Assembly (NCBI GenBank): GCA_928724745.1
Contig: CAKMXJ010000007.1
Coordinates: 124,001-188,000 of the forward strand
Source: Anthracocystis setariae
Lineage: Eukaryota > Basidiomycota > Ustilaginomycetes > Ustilaginales > Ustilaginaceae
Length of the DNA stretch: 64,000 nt
Reading direction: 5' to 3'
Under the pieces are notes generated by a model. The model saw nothing but the letters and a program-made list of their open reading frames with translations. It was not told where the DNA came from and did not search any database. The position numbers and the translations under genes were made by a program. Below are positions 38,002 through 47,791 of the stretch, piece by piece; the first letter of the stretch is position 1; each line of letters begins with the position of its first letter.

Positions 38002-38838
38002 ATGGCAGCCGCACCACGTCCTTCCGTGCTCGCCACTCCTCGGAGGCCATTCGGCTCTGTCGCACCATCCAATGCCGAGATGCGCAAAGTCTACGCGGAT
38101 CTGGACAACAACGCCGTCTTTGACTTTTCCAGCATCGTCTCTGCCGTGAAAACCTTCTCGACACGCTTCCGTGCATACACAGAAAACGCCATCTCCAACA
38201 TCAACGATGACAAGGCCGAATTCGATACCAACCGTATGGAGCACCGCAATCAACTTCGCACACTAGACCGCGAAATTGAGGATGCCAAGGCGAGCCAGGG
38301 CGAGTTGTGGGACACAATTGCAAAAGAGCGAGAGCACGATGCCGACCTTCGATCCAGACAACAGGCGCTTCAAGCGCAGAAAGCATCGGTCACACAACGT
38401 TGCAACGAGCTGCAGGCAGAGATCGCCGAGCTCAAACTCACTTTGGAGAACAAGAAGCAAGCTAAGCAGGCACAAAGGGACAAGCTCAAGGAGCAGATCG
38501 ACAAGAACGGCCCCGAATTACGGCTGCTGCAAGCAAAAACGGGCTGCTCAGTCGTGCCCACCAAGGTTGGCGATCAGCTCAAATTCACCTTCAACCTCAT
38601 GAACGCCGACGACTGGTCCCAGGAATGCCATTTCACCATCGACGTCAGCAGCACCAAGTACAAGATCACCTCGGTCTCGCCAAAGCTTGACACCAGCTTA
38701 CAGGAGTCGCTGCTCCAAGAGCTCAACTCCACGCGCAAATTTTACACCTTTGTTAAAAAGATGCGTGGCGCTCTCCGGGCCCAGGTCGAGAAGCAACGTC
38801 TCGAGGCACGAGAAGCTGCGCGCCGCGGTGGCCAGTAA
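38002..38838 (+). CDS. SPC25: Kinetochore protein Spc25 (Ndc80 complex)
   Basis: Subunit of the four-protein Ndc80 complex that joins kinetochores to microtubules; Spc25 pairs with Spc24 at the centromere-proximal end. 278 residues, one exon, close to the usual 220-260. After a Pro/Arg-rich N-terminus comes a long coiled coil (about 60-175, with heptads in RTLDREIEDAKASQGEL and QALQAQKASVTQRCNELQAEI). The C-terminal globular RWD-like domain (about 190-270) contains LKFTFNLMNADDW, FTIDVSSTKYKITSVSPKL and LLQELNSTRKFYTFVKKMR, the most conserved family segments. The tail is basic. The start follows a pyrimidine/A-rich leader and has no upstream in-frame ATG nearby. Confidence 0.88.
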   Translation: MAAAPRPSVLATPRRPFGSVAPSNAEMRKVYADLDNNAVFDFSSIVSAVKTFSTRFRAYTENAISNINDDKAEFDTNRMEHRNQLRTLDREIEDAKASQGELWDTIAKEREHDADLRSRQQALQAQKASVTQRCNELQAEIAELKLTLENKKQAKQAQRDKLKEQIDKNGPELRLLQAKTGCSVVPTKVGDQLKFTFNLMNADDWSQECHFTIDVSSTKYKITSVSPKLDTSLQESLLQELNSTRKFYTFVKKMRGALRAQVEKQRLEAREAARRGGQ

Positions 38839-39436
38839 TCATCGCAATCGATCCAATATCTTCCAGTGACTCCTATACCACGTTGCTTCTGCCTCTTCAA
38901 CGCATCCTCTCTCTGCTCCGCTGCACTCGAGTCGCAATCCAGCCGCTCTGATACATCGCCTGTATTTGTATGTTTATTTATTGCCTTTGCTGTCGCTGCG
39001 CAATCTTTCTCACAGCAAGCTTCTGAAAGCAGTTTCTTTCGTGTGTTCGACCGAGAACGAGTAACCTAGAACATCAGTCTCTCATACTAGCCTGAATCTC
39101 GACAACTTTGAGAAGCACTTCCGAGCACAAGACGCAAAGTTGCATCGCATCGCTCGAGAATGGGACATGTTTTCTCGTTCATAATTTTGGGCTTGATTTT
39201 CTCAAGCTTCGGCCAATTTTGACCAAGAAAAAGGCCGTCGGAAATTTGGAGACTCTGCGTCTCAAAGAAGCGGTCTCTTGATCTCCACATCTTCATCATC
39301 TTCATCATCATCAACCTCAAGCGCAGCCGAATCTGAAGCTTCATCAGCTCGAACAATCAGACGGACTGCACGTGTATTGGCCTAGATACCGCTGCAGGAT
39401 CGGCTTGTCGAGTAAGGTTCTGACGCCTGTCGCTGG
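38839..39436. other. Interval between SPC25 and the tRNase Z-TPK gene
   Basis: About 600 bp with SPC25 3' sequence, a CATCTT/CATCAT simple-repeat stretch (about 39288-39312) and the upstream region of the next gene. No gene seen. Confidence 0.45.
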
Positions 39437-41842
39437 GTGTCCCGGTGGTGCTCTGTGCGAGCTGCAACTGCGCACAAGATGGTGGCTCCTCGCATGTCGA
39501 TCAAGTTCTTGGGCACTTCGTCCATGCCCAATTCTACGAGGAACTACTCTTCACTTCTATTCAAGCTGGACAACCATACCGTTATGGTCGACTGTGGTGA
39601 AGGCACCCAGCGGCAATTTCGCTCGCGCTACATAGGCGTCGATGAACGCCTCGCCAATCTCAAAACCATCCTCATCACCCACCTCCATGCTGATCACGTT
39701 CTCGGCCTAGTTCCACTGCTCATGTCTATGATGGGCCCTACCGGCAATGCTCTTCCCACAGAAAGTGCAACACCTCGCGTCGAGATTTACGGTCCTCCGG
39801 GCCTGCGTGCATTACTACGCACGACGCTGTCTCTCTGCTATTCCCAACTCAGCGGCAAATACGTCGTCCATGAGTTTGCATGGCCTTCGAGCGACAGACT
39901 CCCGGACGGCGATCCTCATGCACTAGCAGATCAGCCGAAGCGCGCCGTACCAGATCTACCTTTGCACGAGGGCGAGGCGAGCACCGGTCGCAATCTTGAC
40001 ATCGACACCAGGTCGTTCAGCTGGCCCAATTTTTTGTCTTTCAAGCCATCCTCTCAGGGTCCGAGTGTGCGTGTAAGTGCAGCTCCTATCTCTCATCGCT
40101 GTCCCACGCTTGCATACGTCTTTGAAGAGGAGGCGAGAGCGCCGCCTCTGGATTCAAGTGTGGCAGAAGCCCTTAAACGAAACGGCCCAGCGCTTCTCGA
40201 GCAAAGAGGCATCCGACATCCTCTGTCCCTTTTGTCGACACTCACGGCGCAGCGCAAGTCCGTTCAGCTTCCAGATGGCACTGTCCTGAATCCGCCTCCT
40301 CTCAGCCTTCCGGGTCGCAAAGTGACCATTATGGGAGATACAAGCGATGGCACCGGAGGATTTTCAGAGGCTCAACTTCGTGCCGGGTACGGCCTACCTG
40401 CCCTTGCTTACGGATCTGATGTCTTGGTCCATGAGAGCACCAACATCGCATTGCCACCATACCTCAACAAAAATGGCAAGCCAGACTCCCTCGAAGAAGT
40501 GGCCACCAAGGCTAAACTGCGAGGCCACTCTGTTCCCCAAGTAGCCGGCCAGTTCGCTGCTCTGGTGAATGCGAAGCGTCTGATCCTCAATCACTTTTCA
40601 ACAAAATACCCTAGCCCGCCACACTACATGCTCGATACGGCGGGAATCAACCTCGATTCGAATCAGGTGCAAGGAGAGCCTCAGCAAGCAGGCCGAGATC
40701 GAGAACTGGGCGACCCAGAGCGAAAGACGCTCATCATGAAGGAGTTCGAAGTCCAAGCGTACAAAGCTTGGCGGTTAATGGCCAGGGCAGCGTCCCAACT
40801 CGAAACATACTCGGCATTCGATGGCTTCCACTTTGAGATCCCAGCTCGTGACGAGGAGACCATTGTACCCGCTAGCGACAGCGTGTTTGCAAGGCCATGG
40901 GAGCAAGCGGTGGCGAAAGAAAGTTGCAACAATCTCAAGAGGAAGCATACCGAACAGCTTGGTCCAGGAGCAAGCATTTCGACGTGGGATCCATCCGCGA
41001 TCTTGCTACCCTCCACATCATCTACGGTTCCACCCTATGCCATGGTGCTGCTCAACTCGCCAATCGACTCGCGCCAGATCGGGCATTTCCGCCATCTATG
41101 GAATTCGGCTTCACTCCGTCTTTGTGCTGACGGCGCGGCGAATCGCCTCCTCGACACGTTCGGCACGGCTGCATTCGAGGGCCAGGATGCTCACGTCTCA
41201 GTGCCTTTGCCTCATGCGATCCTTGGCGACCTGGATTCGATTCGTCCCAAAACGCGACTGTTTTTTGAGGCAAAAGGTGTGGCAGTGCACTCGAGGCCAT
41301 CGCAATACGCTACCGATCTGCAAAAGACGATTCAGGAAGTTGAAGATCAGGAGATGGCATCAGGGAATGGGAACGAGCTGACGCTCATCATCTTCGGAGG
41401 CTTGGCCGGCCGACTGGACCAGAGCGTTCACACTTTGCATGTACTCTGGCAGCTAGCACCTAACGTCGAAAGCTTGGGCAGCGTCACAGATCCGGACGCG
41501 CCGAACGACAGGGGCAACCAACTGCGAAAGAGGCAGCGTACGTTTGTGGTTGGAGATGGCAGCGTGGCGTGGCTTCTGCCGAAAGGAAAGCACACGTTGA
41601 ACATGGCACGGCACATCATGGGTAAAACGTGTGGGATCTTGCCTCTTGGTGTTGGTGGCAACGGAGCCAAAGTGACTACAAAGGGATTGGAATGGAATCT
41701 GCAAGGAGATACGACCACACTTGGTGGCTTCTTGTCCACCTCGAACCATCTCGGGAATGCGGAAGGAGTGGTTGAGATCGAGAATGACGAGCCAGTATAC
41801 TGGACGGTCGAGCTGCGTCCAGATGCTGAGTGCAGCCTCTGA
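39437..41842 (+). CDS. Fusion of tRNase Z and thiamine pyrophosphokinase
   Basis: One uninterrupted 801-residue ORF. The N-terminal half (about 20-480) is a short-form tRNase Z, a metallo-beta-lactamase endonuclease that removes 3' trailers from pre-tRNAs. Motifs: FLGTSSMPN, VDCGEGTQRQ, the metal-binding HLHADH (82-87), PISHRCPTLAYVFEE, KVTIMGDTSDG, LVHESTN and LILNHFSTKY. The C-terminal half (about 533-801) is a thiamine pyrophosphokinase, which makes TPP from thiamine and ATP: LCADGAANRL (near 564), ILGDLDSI (near 597), ATDLQKT, IFGGLAGRLDQ and a C-terminal GLEWNL. A hydrophilic linker (about 485-530) joins them. No intron or stop separates the halves. The first 19 residues (Arg/Ala-rich before the second and third Met) may be a mitochondrial targeting extension giving dual localisation; this is inference. 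Confidence 0.88.
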   Translation: MSRWCSVRAATAHKMVAPRMSIKFLGTSSMPNSTRNYSSLLFKLDNHTVMVDCGEGTQRQFRSRYIGVDERLANLKTILITHLHADHVLGLVPLLMSMMGPTGNALPTESATPRVEIYGPPGLRALLRTTLSLCYSQLSGKYVVHEFAWPSSDRLPDGDPHALADQPKRAVPDLPLHEGEASTGRNLDIDTRSFSWPNFLSFKPSSQGPSVRVSAAPISHRCPTLAYVFEEEARAPPLDSSVAEALKRNGPALLEQRGIRHPLSLLSTLTAQRKSVQLPDGTVLNPPPLSLPGRKVTIMGDTSDGTGGFSEAQLRAGYGLPALAYGSDVLVHESTNIALPPYLNKNGKPDSLEEVATKAKLRGHSVPQVAGQFAALVNAKRLILNHFSTKYPSPPHYMLDTAGINLDSNQVQGEPQQAGRDRELGDPERKTLIMKEFEVQAYKAWRLMARAASQLETYSAFDGFHFEIPARDEETIVPASDSVFARPWEQAVAKESCNNLKRKHTEQLGPGASISTWDPSAILLPSTSSTVPPYAMVLLNSPIDSRQIGHFRHLWNSASLRLCADGAANRLLDTFGTAAFEGQDAHVSVPLPHAILGDLDSIRPKTRLFFEAKGVAVHSRPSQYATDLQKTIQEVEDQEMASGNGNELTLIIFGGLAGRLDQSVHTLHVLWQLAPNVESLGSVTDPDAPNDRGNQLRKRQRTFVVGDGSVAWLLPKGKHTLNMARHIMGKTCGILPLGVGGNGAKVTTKGLEWNLQGDTTTLGGFLSTSNHLGNAEGVVEIENDEPVYWTVELRPDAECSL

Positions 41843-42511
41843 GGATGTTGCCATCTCATGCGCTTTGCAGTCTGTGTGGGCTTGCCTTCAGTTTTTGACA
41901 CCTCATCATATTGCAATGCAGCACTGGATACCCATGTAACACGGAAGCGTCTGACAGTGCGATTCATGTTTCCTACAAACGAGCGAGGCAGTGTGCAGTG
42001 CAACGGCTGACGTTGACTTTGGAGCACGTTGTGCGTCGCCAGAGTGACACGAATGCGGCCACCTTACTGTATAGTACTCTGGCCGTATCGCAGCAAGAAG
42101 TGCCTTTGATGATGGCCTTCAGTTTGTCAAGAAGCCTAACAATTCAATGTTCAAAAATTGTTGCTTTGACAGGCAAGCAGGTATAGGCGGCGGAATGAAG
42201 TACATTCGCTGGTGATGGTTTGAATACAAATTTTCGGTACCTTTCCGAAATTGTCAATACTACGACGAGTAGTTACAGCCTTCTTGCTCACGATTTGTAT
42301 TCTGCAGACGGGCGTGCGTGTTGCGTGTGGCAGGTAAGTACACTCTGTAAATGCAGAAGGGCGATTTGAAACCGAGAATTTCAATGAGCGAGCTGGCAAA
42401 ACTGGGGCTCAGCTGCATTTCAGAAGAAGAAGCGAAGCGGGCGGAAACAGACAGCGAAAAGGATGCTCGTGCGCAACACTCAGACATGGTTGAGAGCTTC
42501 AACTGGCACAC

Positions 42512-42546
<35 letters not shown>

Positions 42547-42827
42547 ACGTCCCCTTCCATCTCGATGTCCAGAACTTGCTGTCAATCGCATCATCATCCT
42601 TCCTCACTCTACTTCTTCTCATCGCCAGCAATCTCGCCTTCTTCATCTACGGTCAAGGCATTCGTATCTGCTGCCTCATATCTCGAAGCTTGACACACTC
42701 GCTCGCACACTCCTAGATCTGCTCGCCACAACCTCCTTGCAGATCTGCACCTTGAAGCCTGGTTGGCTTTCCCACACGCTACCCATACGAAAACGTCGTC
42801 ACCATTTCGTCCGTACTCAACACCAGC
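41843..42827. other. Interval between the fusion gene and CDC11
   Basis: Nearly 1 kb with a (GA)n tract of 30 bp (42516-42545) that probably lies in the septin promoter or leader. No gene supported. Confidence 0.45.
42516..42545. repeat. (GA)n microsatellite
   Basis: Fifteen AG/GA units without interruption. Confidence 0.95.
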
Positions 42828-44016
42828 ATGGCCTCGCGTCGCCGTGCGGCCAAGAAGGGCGTCTCCTTCTGCCTCATGGTCGTCGGCGCCTCGGGTACAG
42901 GCAAAACCACCTTTGTCAACACTTTGTGTGAATCCGAAGTTCTCGGTCATAAGACGAGCGACAACCCCGAAACGGCTCACATCGAGGAGGGCATTCGCAT
43001 CAAGCCCGTCAACGTCGAACTCGAGGAGGATGGAATGCGTATCGGCTTGACCATCGTCGATACGCCTGGTTTCGGCGACAACATCGACAACGAATATGCG
43101 TAAGTCGCCTTCGCCCGCCCGCAGATCTTCTTCTTGCACAGCATCACATCCAGTTGCTTACTTTTGCTCCCCTTTTTCGCCTTTCTTTCGTTGACAATGC
43201 CGCCGCAGTTTCTCCGAGATCGTTGGATTCCTTGAGCGACAGTATGACGATATCCTTGCGGAGGAGTCGCGAATCAAGCGTAACCCCCGTTTCCGCGACA
43301 ACCGTGTCCATGCTCTTCTCTACTTCATCACACCTACCGGCCACTCTTTGCGTGAGATCGACATCGAACTCATGCGTCGGCTTTCGCCGCGTGTCAACGT
43401 CATTCCCGTGATCGGCAAGGCCGACTCGATGACATTGACTGAGAAGGCAGAGTTCAAGAAGCGCATCATGGAGGACATTGAGCACTATGGCATCCCCGTT
43501 TACAACTTCCCCTACGATATCGAGGAGGATGACGAAGAGACTATCGCCGACAACTCGGAGCTGCGCAGGCTCATGCCTTTTGCTATTGTTGGTTCGGAAG
43601 AGGATGTCATCGTCAACGGCGAGCCTGTGCGCGCGCGTAAGTACCCCTGGGGTATCGTCGAGGTGGACAACCCCAAGCACTCTGACTTTGCGCGCCTCCG
43701 ATCAGCACTTCTCAACACACATCTCACCGATCTCAAGGAGATCACCCACGACTTCCTGTACGAGAACTACCGTACCGAGAAGCTGTCGAGAACGGTGCAC
43801 AGCGACTATGCCGACACGTCGATCCCCGGCGAGGAGCTCGCTAACCAGTCGGTCAGGTTGAAGGAGGAGCAGCTCAAGCGTGAGGAGGATAAGCTCAAGG
43901 AGATCGAGTTGCGCGTGCAGAGGGAGATCCAGGAGAAGAGGCAGGAGCTGCTGGCCAAGGAGGAGAGTCTTAGGAACCTCGAATCACGTCTGCAGGCTCA
44001 GAATCTTACCGAGTAG
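42828..44016 (+). CDS. CDC11: Septin, Cdc11 group
   Basis: GTP-binding filament subunit at the septum and hyphal or budding neck. Two exons (42828-43099 and 43209-44016) give 359 residues. A basic N-terminal stretch (SRRRAAKKG, phosphoinositide-binding polybasic region) precedes the G1 loop GASGTGKTT (about 20-28), G3 DTPGFGD and G4 GKADSMT. The septin unique element includes RKYPWGIVEVDN. The C-terminus is a coiled coil (about 295-355) rich in Lys/Glu. The fill-in sequence YNFPYDIEEDDEET and LRRLMPFAIVGSEE resemble Cdc11 rather than Cdc3, Cdc10 or Cdc12. In yeast Cdc11 caps the ends of the octamer. The intron has GTAAGT and a CGCAG acceptor after a pyrimidine-rich tract. Confidence 0.88.
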
Positions 44017-44419
44017 GCGAGCCACATCGGAGAAGGATCATCGCTGCACAACGAACCCAGCGTTGTTTGGCTGTGGTTTGCAACATGTCCTTGTTGATGC
44101 TGCTACTCTGCCATGTGCCATGGTCAATTTGTGAAACTCATTTATTCCTTCTTGCTTCTGAAGCTGGTTGGTGTGCAATGGATGAGGTGTGGCAAGTGCG
44201 AATCCAGGCTTCCGAGGATGCCGTGTGCCCTTTGAGTGAGTTGCAAGTGGGGTGGAGCTGAAGTGGTTGCATTGCAAAGTTGAGACGGGAGCACAAATCT
44301 GGATGGCGTGGCGAGCAAATGAGTCGAGATTGGTATGGTATTGTACACTGTTTGCGGGCGTGGTGCATTTTTGTTTCTTTTCCAAGTTGTCTCATCAGGG
44401 TGTTGGTGAGTTGATTGGG
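44017..44419. other. Convergent 3' interval of CDC11 and the FAP7-like gene
   Basis: About 400 bp with no gene or repeat seen; shared 3' region. Confidence 0.45.
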
Positions 44420-45155
44420 TCATTCGAGACCACGGGCTTGTCTCCAGGCGTGGATCCATTGGATGATTCTATCGACGTTTTCCTCGACGTCGCCGGATTC
44501 CTGGCTCTTCAGCTCGACGATCGCTTCGGCGGGGTAGGATGATCTGGCGTCGTCGGCGACCACACCCATGATCTCGGCCTCGTTATTCTCCTGGATCTTC
44601 TTCAGTGGATAACCTCTGTTTCACCGTTTCACCGTTTCACCGTCCAGCGTCGAGGTCAGTCACGTTGATCTTGATTTACTCAAACAACGGGTGAAGGGGG
44701 TGGAGGACTTACCTTTTCTCCAGTCTTTGCCAGAGTAAGCTGTGGTCGCATCTAAGCACGACGACTAGATCCACCCAACGCTCCGGCCAGACATCACAAG
44801 TATGCCAATCCAAAATCAGACCTCCCCTCTCTTCCCCCTCCTCCCCCTGCTCCCTAGCCAGCTTAGTCTCGTCTTCATCGTAGTCGTCCGAATGGAGTGG
44901 TTCAGGAGCCTTTCCCCCCGTCAGCGGCTCCAGATGATCCAGCAACTGATCCTCATTCACCTCGTAACTCTCCCACTCCTCCAAATACTCGGTATAGAAC
45001 TCCTCCTTCTTTACTATGACGCCCACATCGATTTGGCGCAGAGGATGACTGGAAGACCCCACGGGTGCATACGTCGACGCTAGCAACGACGAATGCGTCG
45101 ACTTGCCCGTCCCCGGCGTCCCCGTAATCACTATGTTCGGAAAACTCCGCACCAT
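44420..45155 (-). CDS. FAP7: Fap7/adenylate kinase isoenzyme 6
   Basis: NTPase needed for the final cleavage of 20S pre-rRNA to 18S on the nascent small subunit, with weak adenylate kinase activity. Two exons (45155-44713 and 44615-44420) give 212 residues. Walker A is GTPGTGKST (about 11-19). The family-typical substrate region includes VNEDQLLDHLEPL and LILDWHTCDVWPERWVDLVVVLRCDHSLLWQRLEKRGY. The second exon gives KKIQENNEAEIMGVVADDARSSYP, IVELKSQ and the C-terminal NVDRIIQWIHAW. An acidic insert (about 80-105, Asp/Glu-rich) makes it longer than human AK6 (172). The intron contains GTTTCACCG repeated three times near its acceptor (about 44619-44645). Confidence 0.88.
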
Positions 45156-45602
45156 CGCTCCTTATTCTGGGTGAGTTATAGATCCTCCAAGAAGCCGTAT
45201 CGGGTTGAACGTGCAAAGCGGTAGTGCAAAGTTGCTGTAGACCAGGTGCAAGGTCGATGATGGTAGCAACGGAATCGTGCATGACGTCGAACCCAAGAAA
45301 CCAAAAGAAATAAAAAAAGAAAAAGTTTTGGATCCGCCGTTGTGGAGGAGTCCGACTCCCACATTTTTTCACCATCCAACCAATTGCATCGGCGTAACAC
45401 CAGTCAAGCGTTGATATCGTGCTACTGCAAGTCCCCGTCGCTGACATGGTGAACAGCATCGAGCACAAGTCGTCAGAGAAGCTTCATACTCCAGTTGAGC
45501 ATCTTCGAGCACGAATCCACACTTGCCAGGCCATGTTTGATTTGCGAACACTGTATTGCTGTCCAGAAGAGTATCAAAAACAACTATATGACTGCCTCCT
45601 AC
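45156..45602. promoter_or_regulatory. Upstream region of FAP7-like gene
   Basis: 447 bp between the FAP7 start and the stop of the next minus-strand gene. An A-rich tract occurs at 45300-45326. No gene seen. Confidence 0.45.
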
Positions 45603-46778
45603 TCAAAGCTTAGACGAAGCGCCGACGAGCATGCCATTGCCCTTTCTGAGCGCAGCAACGGCTTCGTCGACCATCTCATCGACGATTTCCTTGGCGGGTT
45701 TAATGTCCTCGATCACCGAGGCGCACTTACCCAGCAAGAACCTCTGCCTTGCCTGGGCCTCCTTGGTGCCCTCCTCATCATCGTTCTCCAAATCGTGGTA
45801 GACAGGAATGATGCCCTTGTCCGTGAGCGCCTTGATATCGTTCGGGCGAGACTCCCAGTCGAGGATGTAAGGGGTCTTGTACACACGCAGCGGACGGCCA
45901 GTAAAGATGATGGTGCGGATGTCGGTCTCGTGAGTTGACTTGAGCACGGCCTCCTTGTGAGCCTTGGGCGCACCAGATTCTTTCGAGGCGACGAAGCGAG
46001 TGCCTACCCAGACACCGTCAGCTCCGTACGAGATGGAGGCGGCGAGACCACGGCCGTTGAAGATGCCACCGGCGGCGACGGTGATGATGGGCTTGCCAGT
46101 CAGAGGCGACTTGTGACCACGGCAAATGTCAACAACACGCGGAGCGATGATGGAAAGAGGAACATCACCAGTGTGTCCACCACCCTCGCCACCTTGGAAG
46201 ATGACCATGTCGACACCCGCCTGCAGCACCTTGGGGGCGTGCTTGGGGTGGCCGATGATACCGGCGACGATGATGTTGGCGCCATGGAGCTTCTTGACCA
46301 CATCGACGGGCGGCACACCGACGGCCGAGACGAACAGCTTAGCGCCAGACTCGATGATGATGTCAATCAGCTCGTGGAGGTGGCCACCGGTGTAGTCGGT
46401 GTTGGTCTTTCGGGCACCATCACCGACCTTTGGAAGAAGAAGATCAACACCGAAGGGACCATTCTTGTCCTTGAGATGCGATTTCAAGTCGGCGATGGTA
46501 CTCCTCAGCACTTTCGGGGTGTAGCCGACACCACCGATGACGCCAATTCCACCTGCATTGGTGATAGCGGCGGCGAGTTCGGGTCCAGCAGCGACGTTCC
46601 TGCACAGCGCATAGCAAGGTGAGCAAGGGAGAAAAAGATGAAGCGACCGAGATGTCAGCATTTTCAGCTTACGAACCGGATCTGTGGTGCTGCATACTCA
46701 CATGCCGGCAAGCATGATGGGATGCTTGATACCGAATTGCTCGGTCAGCGGGGTCTTGATCTTTTGAGGGGAAGCCAT
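45603..46778 (-). CDS. Nitronate monooxygenase (2-nitropropane dioxygenase family)
   Basis: FMN enzyme that oxidises alkyl nitronates such as propionate-3-nitronate, a detoxification role. Two exons (46778-46702 and 46599-45603) give 357 residues, the usual size. The N-terminus KTPLTEQFGIKHPIMLAGM and then ELAAAITNAGGIGVIGG form the first part of the TIM barrel. VPPVDVVKKLHG, IFQGGEGGGHTG (phosphate/FMN loop with the catalytic-region His), IITVAAGGIFNGRGLAA and GADGVWVGTRFVASKES complete the FMN site. The intron was placed so that the conserved AGMNVAAGPELAAA junction is kept. No signal peptide; probably cytosolic or peroxisomal, although the C-terminus SKL is a canonical peroxisomal targeting signal type 1. 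Confidence 0.9.
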
Positions 46779-47427
46779 TCTGTCAGCGAATATGGGGGTG
46801 GATCAGGTTGTGTGAGATGATGGGAGGATTGAAAGAGGGGGAAGGACGGACGAAGTCTCAAGCTAGGTGCGATGGATCGTTGCGGGGAAAATGCTGGGAT
46901 ACAGCCCTGAGCGAGCTGCGTTCCGACTGATCCTCCATTCGATCCTCTACTCACGGTGGAACTGCGAGCGAAAGTGTTGGCCAATGTGCTTCGCCACAGC
47001 CCAGCTGAGCTTCTTCGTTGTCGTCTCTCTCTGTTGCGCAAATTTGTACGGTACCCCGCACAGATGCCTGGAAAGGTCAGCCAAGTCAATTAGGCTGAGC
47101 ATAGATCTTACCGGATCAACTCTTCCCGGTGCACCGGCTGGTGGCGACGTTGAGAAGCGCGCTCGACAGGGGGCGCGCCATTATTTTTCGCCATGGATTT
47201 GTTACTCGCCTGTGCCCCTAACACAACAGCAGGGTAGTGCAGTCCCGCACGAGAAGCCGATTCCTCTTGAAACAGGACCCTGACTGACTCGTAGCTGTCT
47301 GTTGCTCCACATTTACAGTACTGCCTTTGTCGGTCTGGATGTATATCATGCAAGAAGAGTCAACTGCATCGTGAACAACTCTCCACGTTGCGCGCCTGTC
47401 ATGCTTCGGCAGGTAACGTCGGGCGAT
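46779..47427. promoter_or_regulatory. Divergent intergenic region of the nitronate monooxygenase and LSM genes
   Basis: About 650 bp with no gene supported. In-frame ATGs at 47302 and 47401 could extend the LSM protein, but the added residues look non-conserved. Confidence 0.4.
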
Positions 47428-47781
47428 ATGGATCATATACAGGAGCAAAGCGCGGCGCTAGCGGCCAAGCTCATCGAGGCAAAATTCGTTGGTAGAACCA
47501 GCATCGTGCATATCCCGGACGGCCGTGCTTTCCGAGGTACTTTCCTCTGCGTTGATTCCGGTCGCAACATCATCCTGACCAACACCGACGAGATGAGACC
47601 CGTAGAAGAGGGTCGAACATCCACTCGCAATGTAGGCATGGTTATGATCCCCGGCAATTACGTCGTCAAGATCGAGGTTCAGCAAGACGCGCCACCTCCG
47701 CAGACACCACAAGCAGAATCGAACGTGCCTTCTTCCCTGGCTCAAGCAGGGTGGCCGGACGACGATCATATGTATTTGTGA
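47428..47781 (+). CDS. LSM-domain protein, Naa38/Mak31-like
   Basis: 117 residues with one Sm fold (about 10-85): KLIEAKFVGRTSIVHIPDGRAFRGTFLCVDSGRNIILTNTDEMRP as Sm motif 1, then VGMVMIPGNYVVKIEV as motif 2. The DGR.F.G.F...D...N..L pattern and single-domain size fit Naa38 (LSMD1), the auxiliary subunit of the NatC N-terminal acetyltransferase complex with Naa30 and Naa35. Canonical LSm2-8 subunits differ at these positions, but assignment within the LSm superfamily is inferred. The C-terminal 35 residues are Pro/Gln-rich and probably disordered. The start at MDHIQEQ is chosen because similarity begins there. The stop lies 10 bp from the stop of the convergent neighbour. Confidence 0.72.
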   Translation: MDHIQEQSAALAAKLIEAKFVGRTSIVHIPDGRAFRGTFLCVDSGRNIILTNTDEMRPVEEGRTSTRNVGMVMIPGNYVVKIEVQQDAPPPQTPQAESNVPSSLAQAGWPDDDHMYL

Positions 47782-47791
47782 GACACAAATG

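Noticed and set aside
47302..47427. N-terminal extension of the LSM protein from ATG 47302
   Set aside because: The added residues look unlike any LSM protein and contain sequence resembling promoter DNA; similarity begins after 47428.
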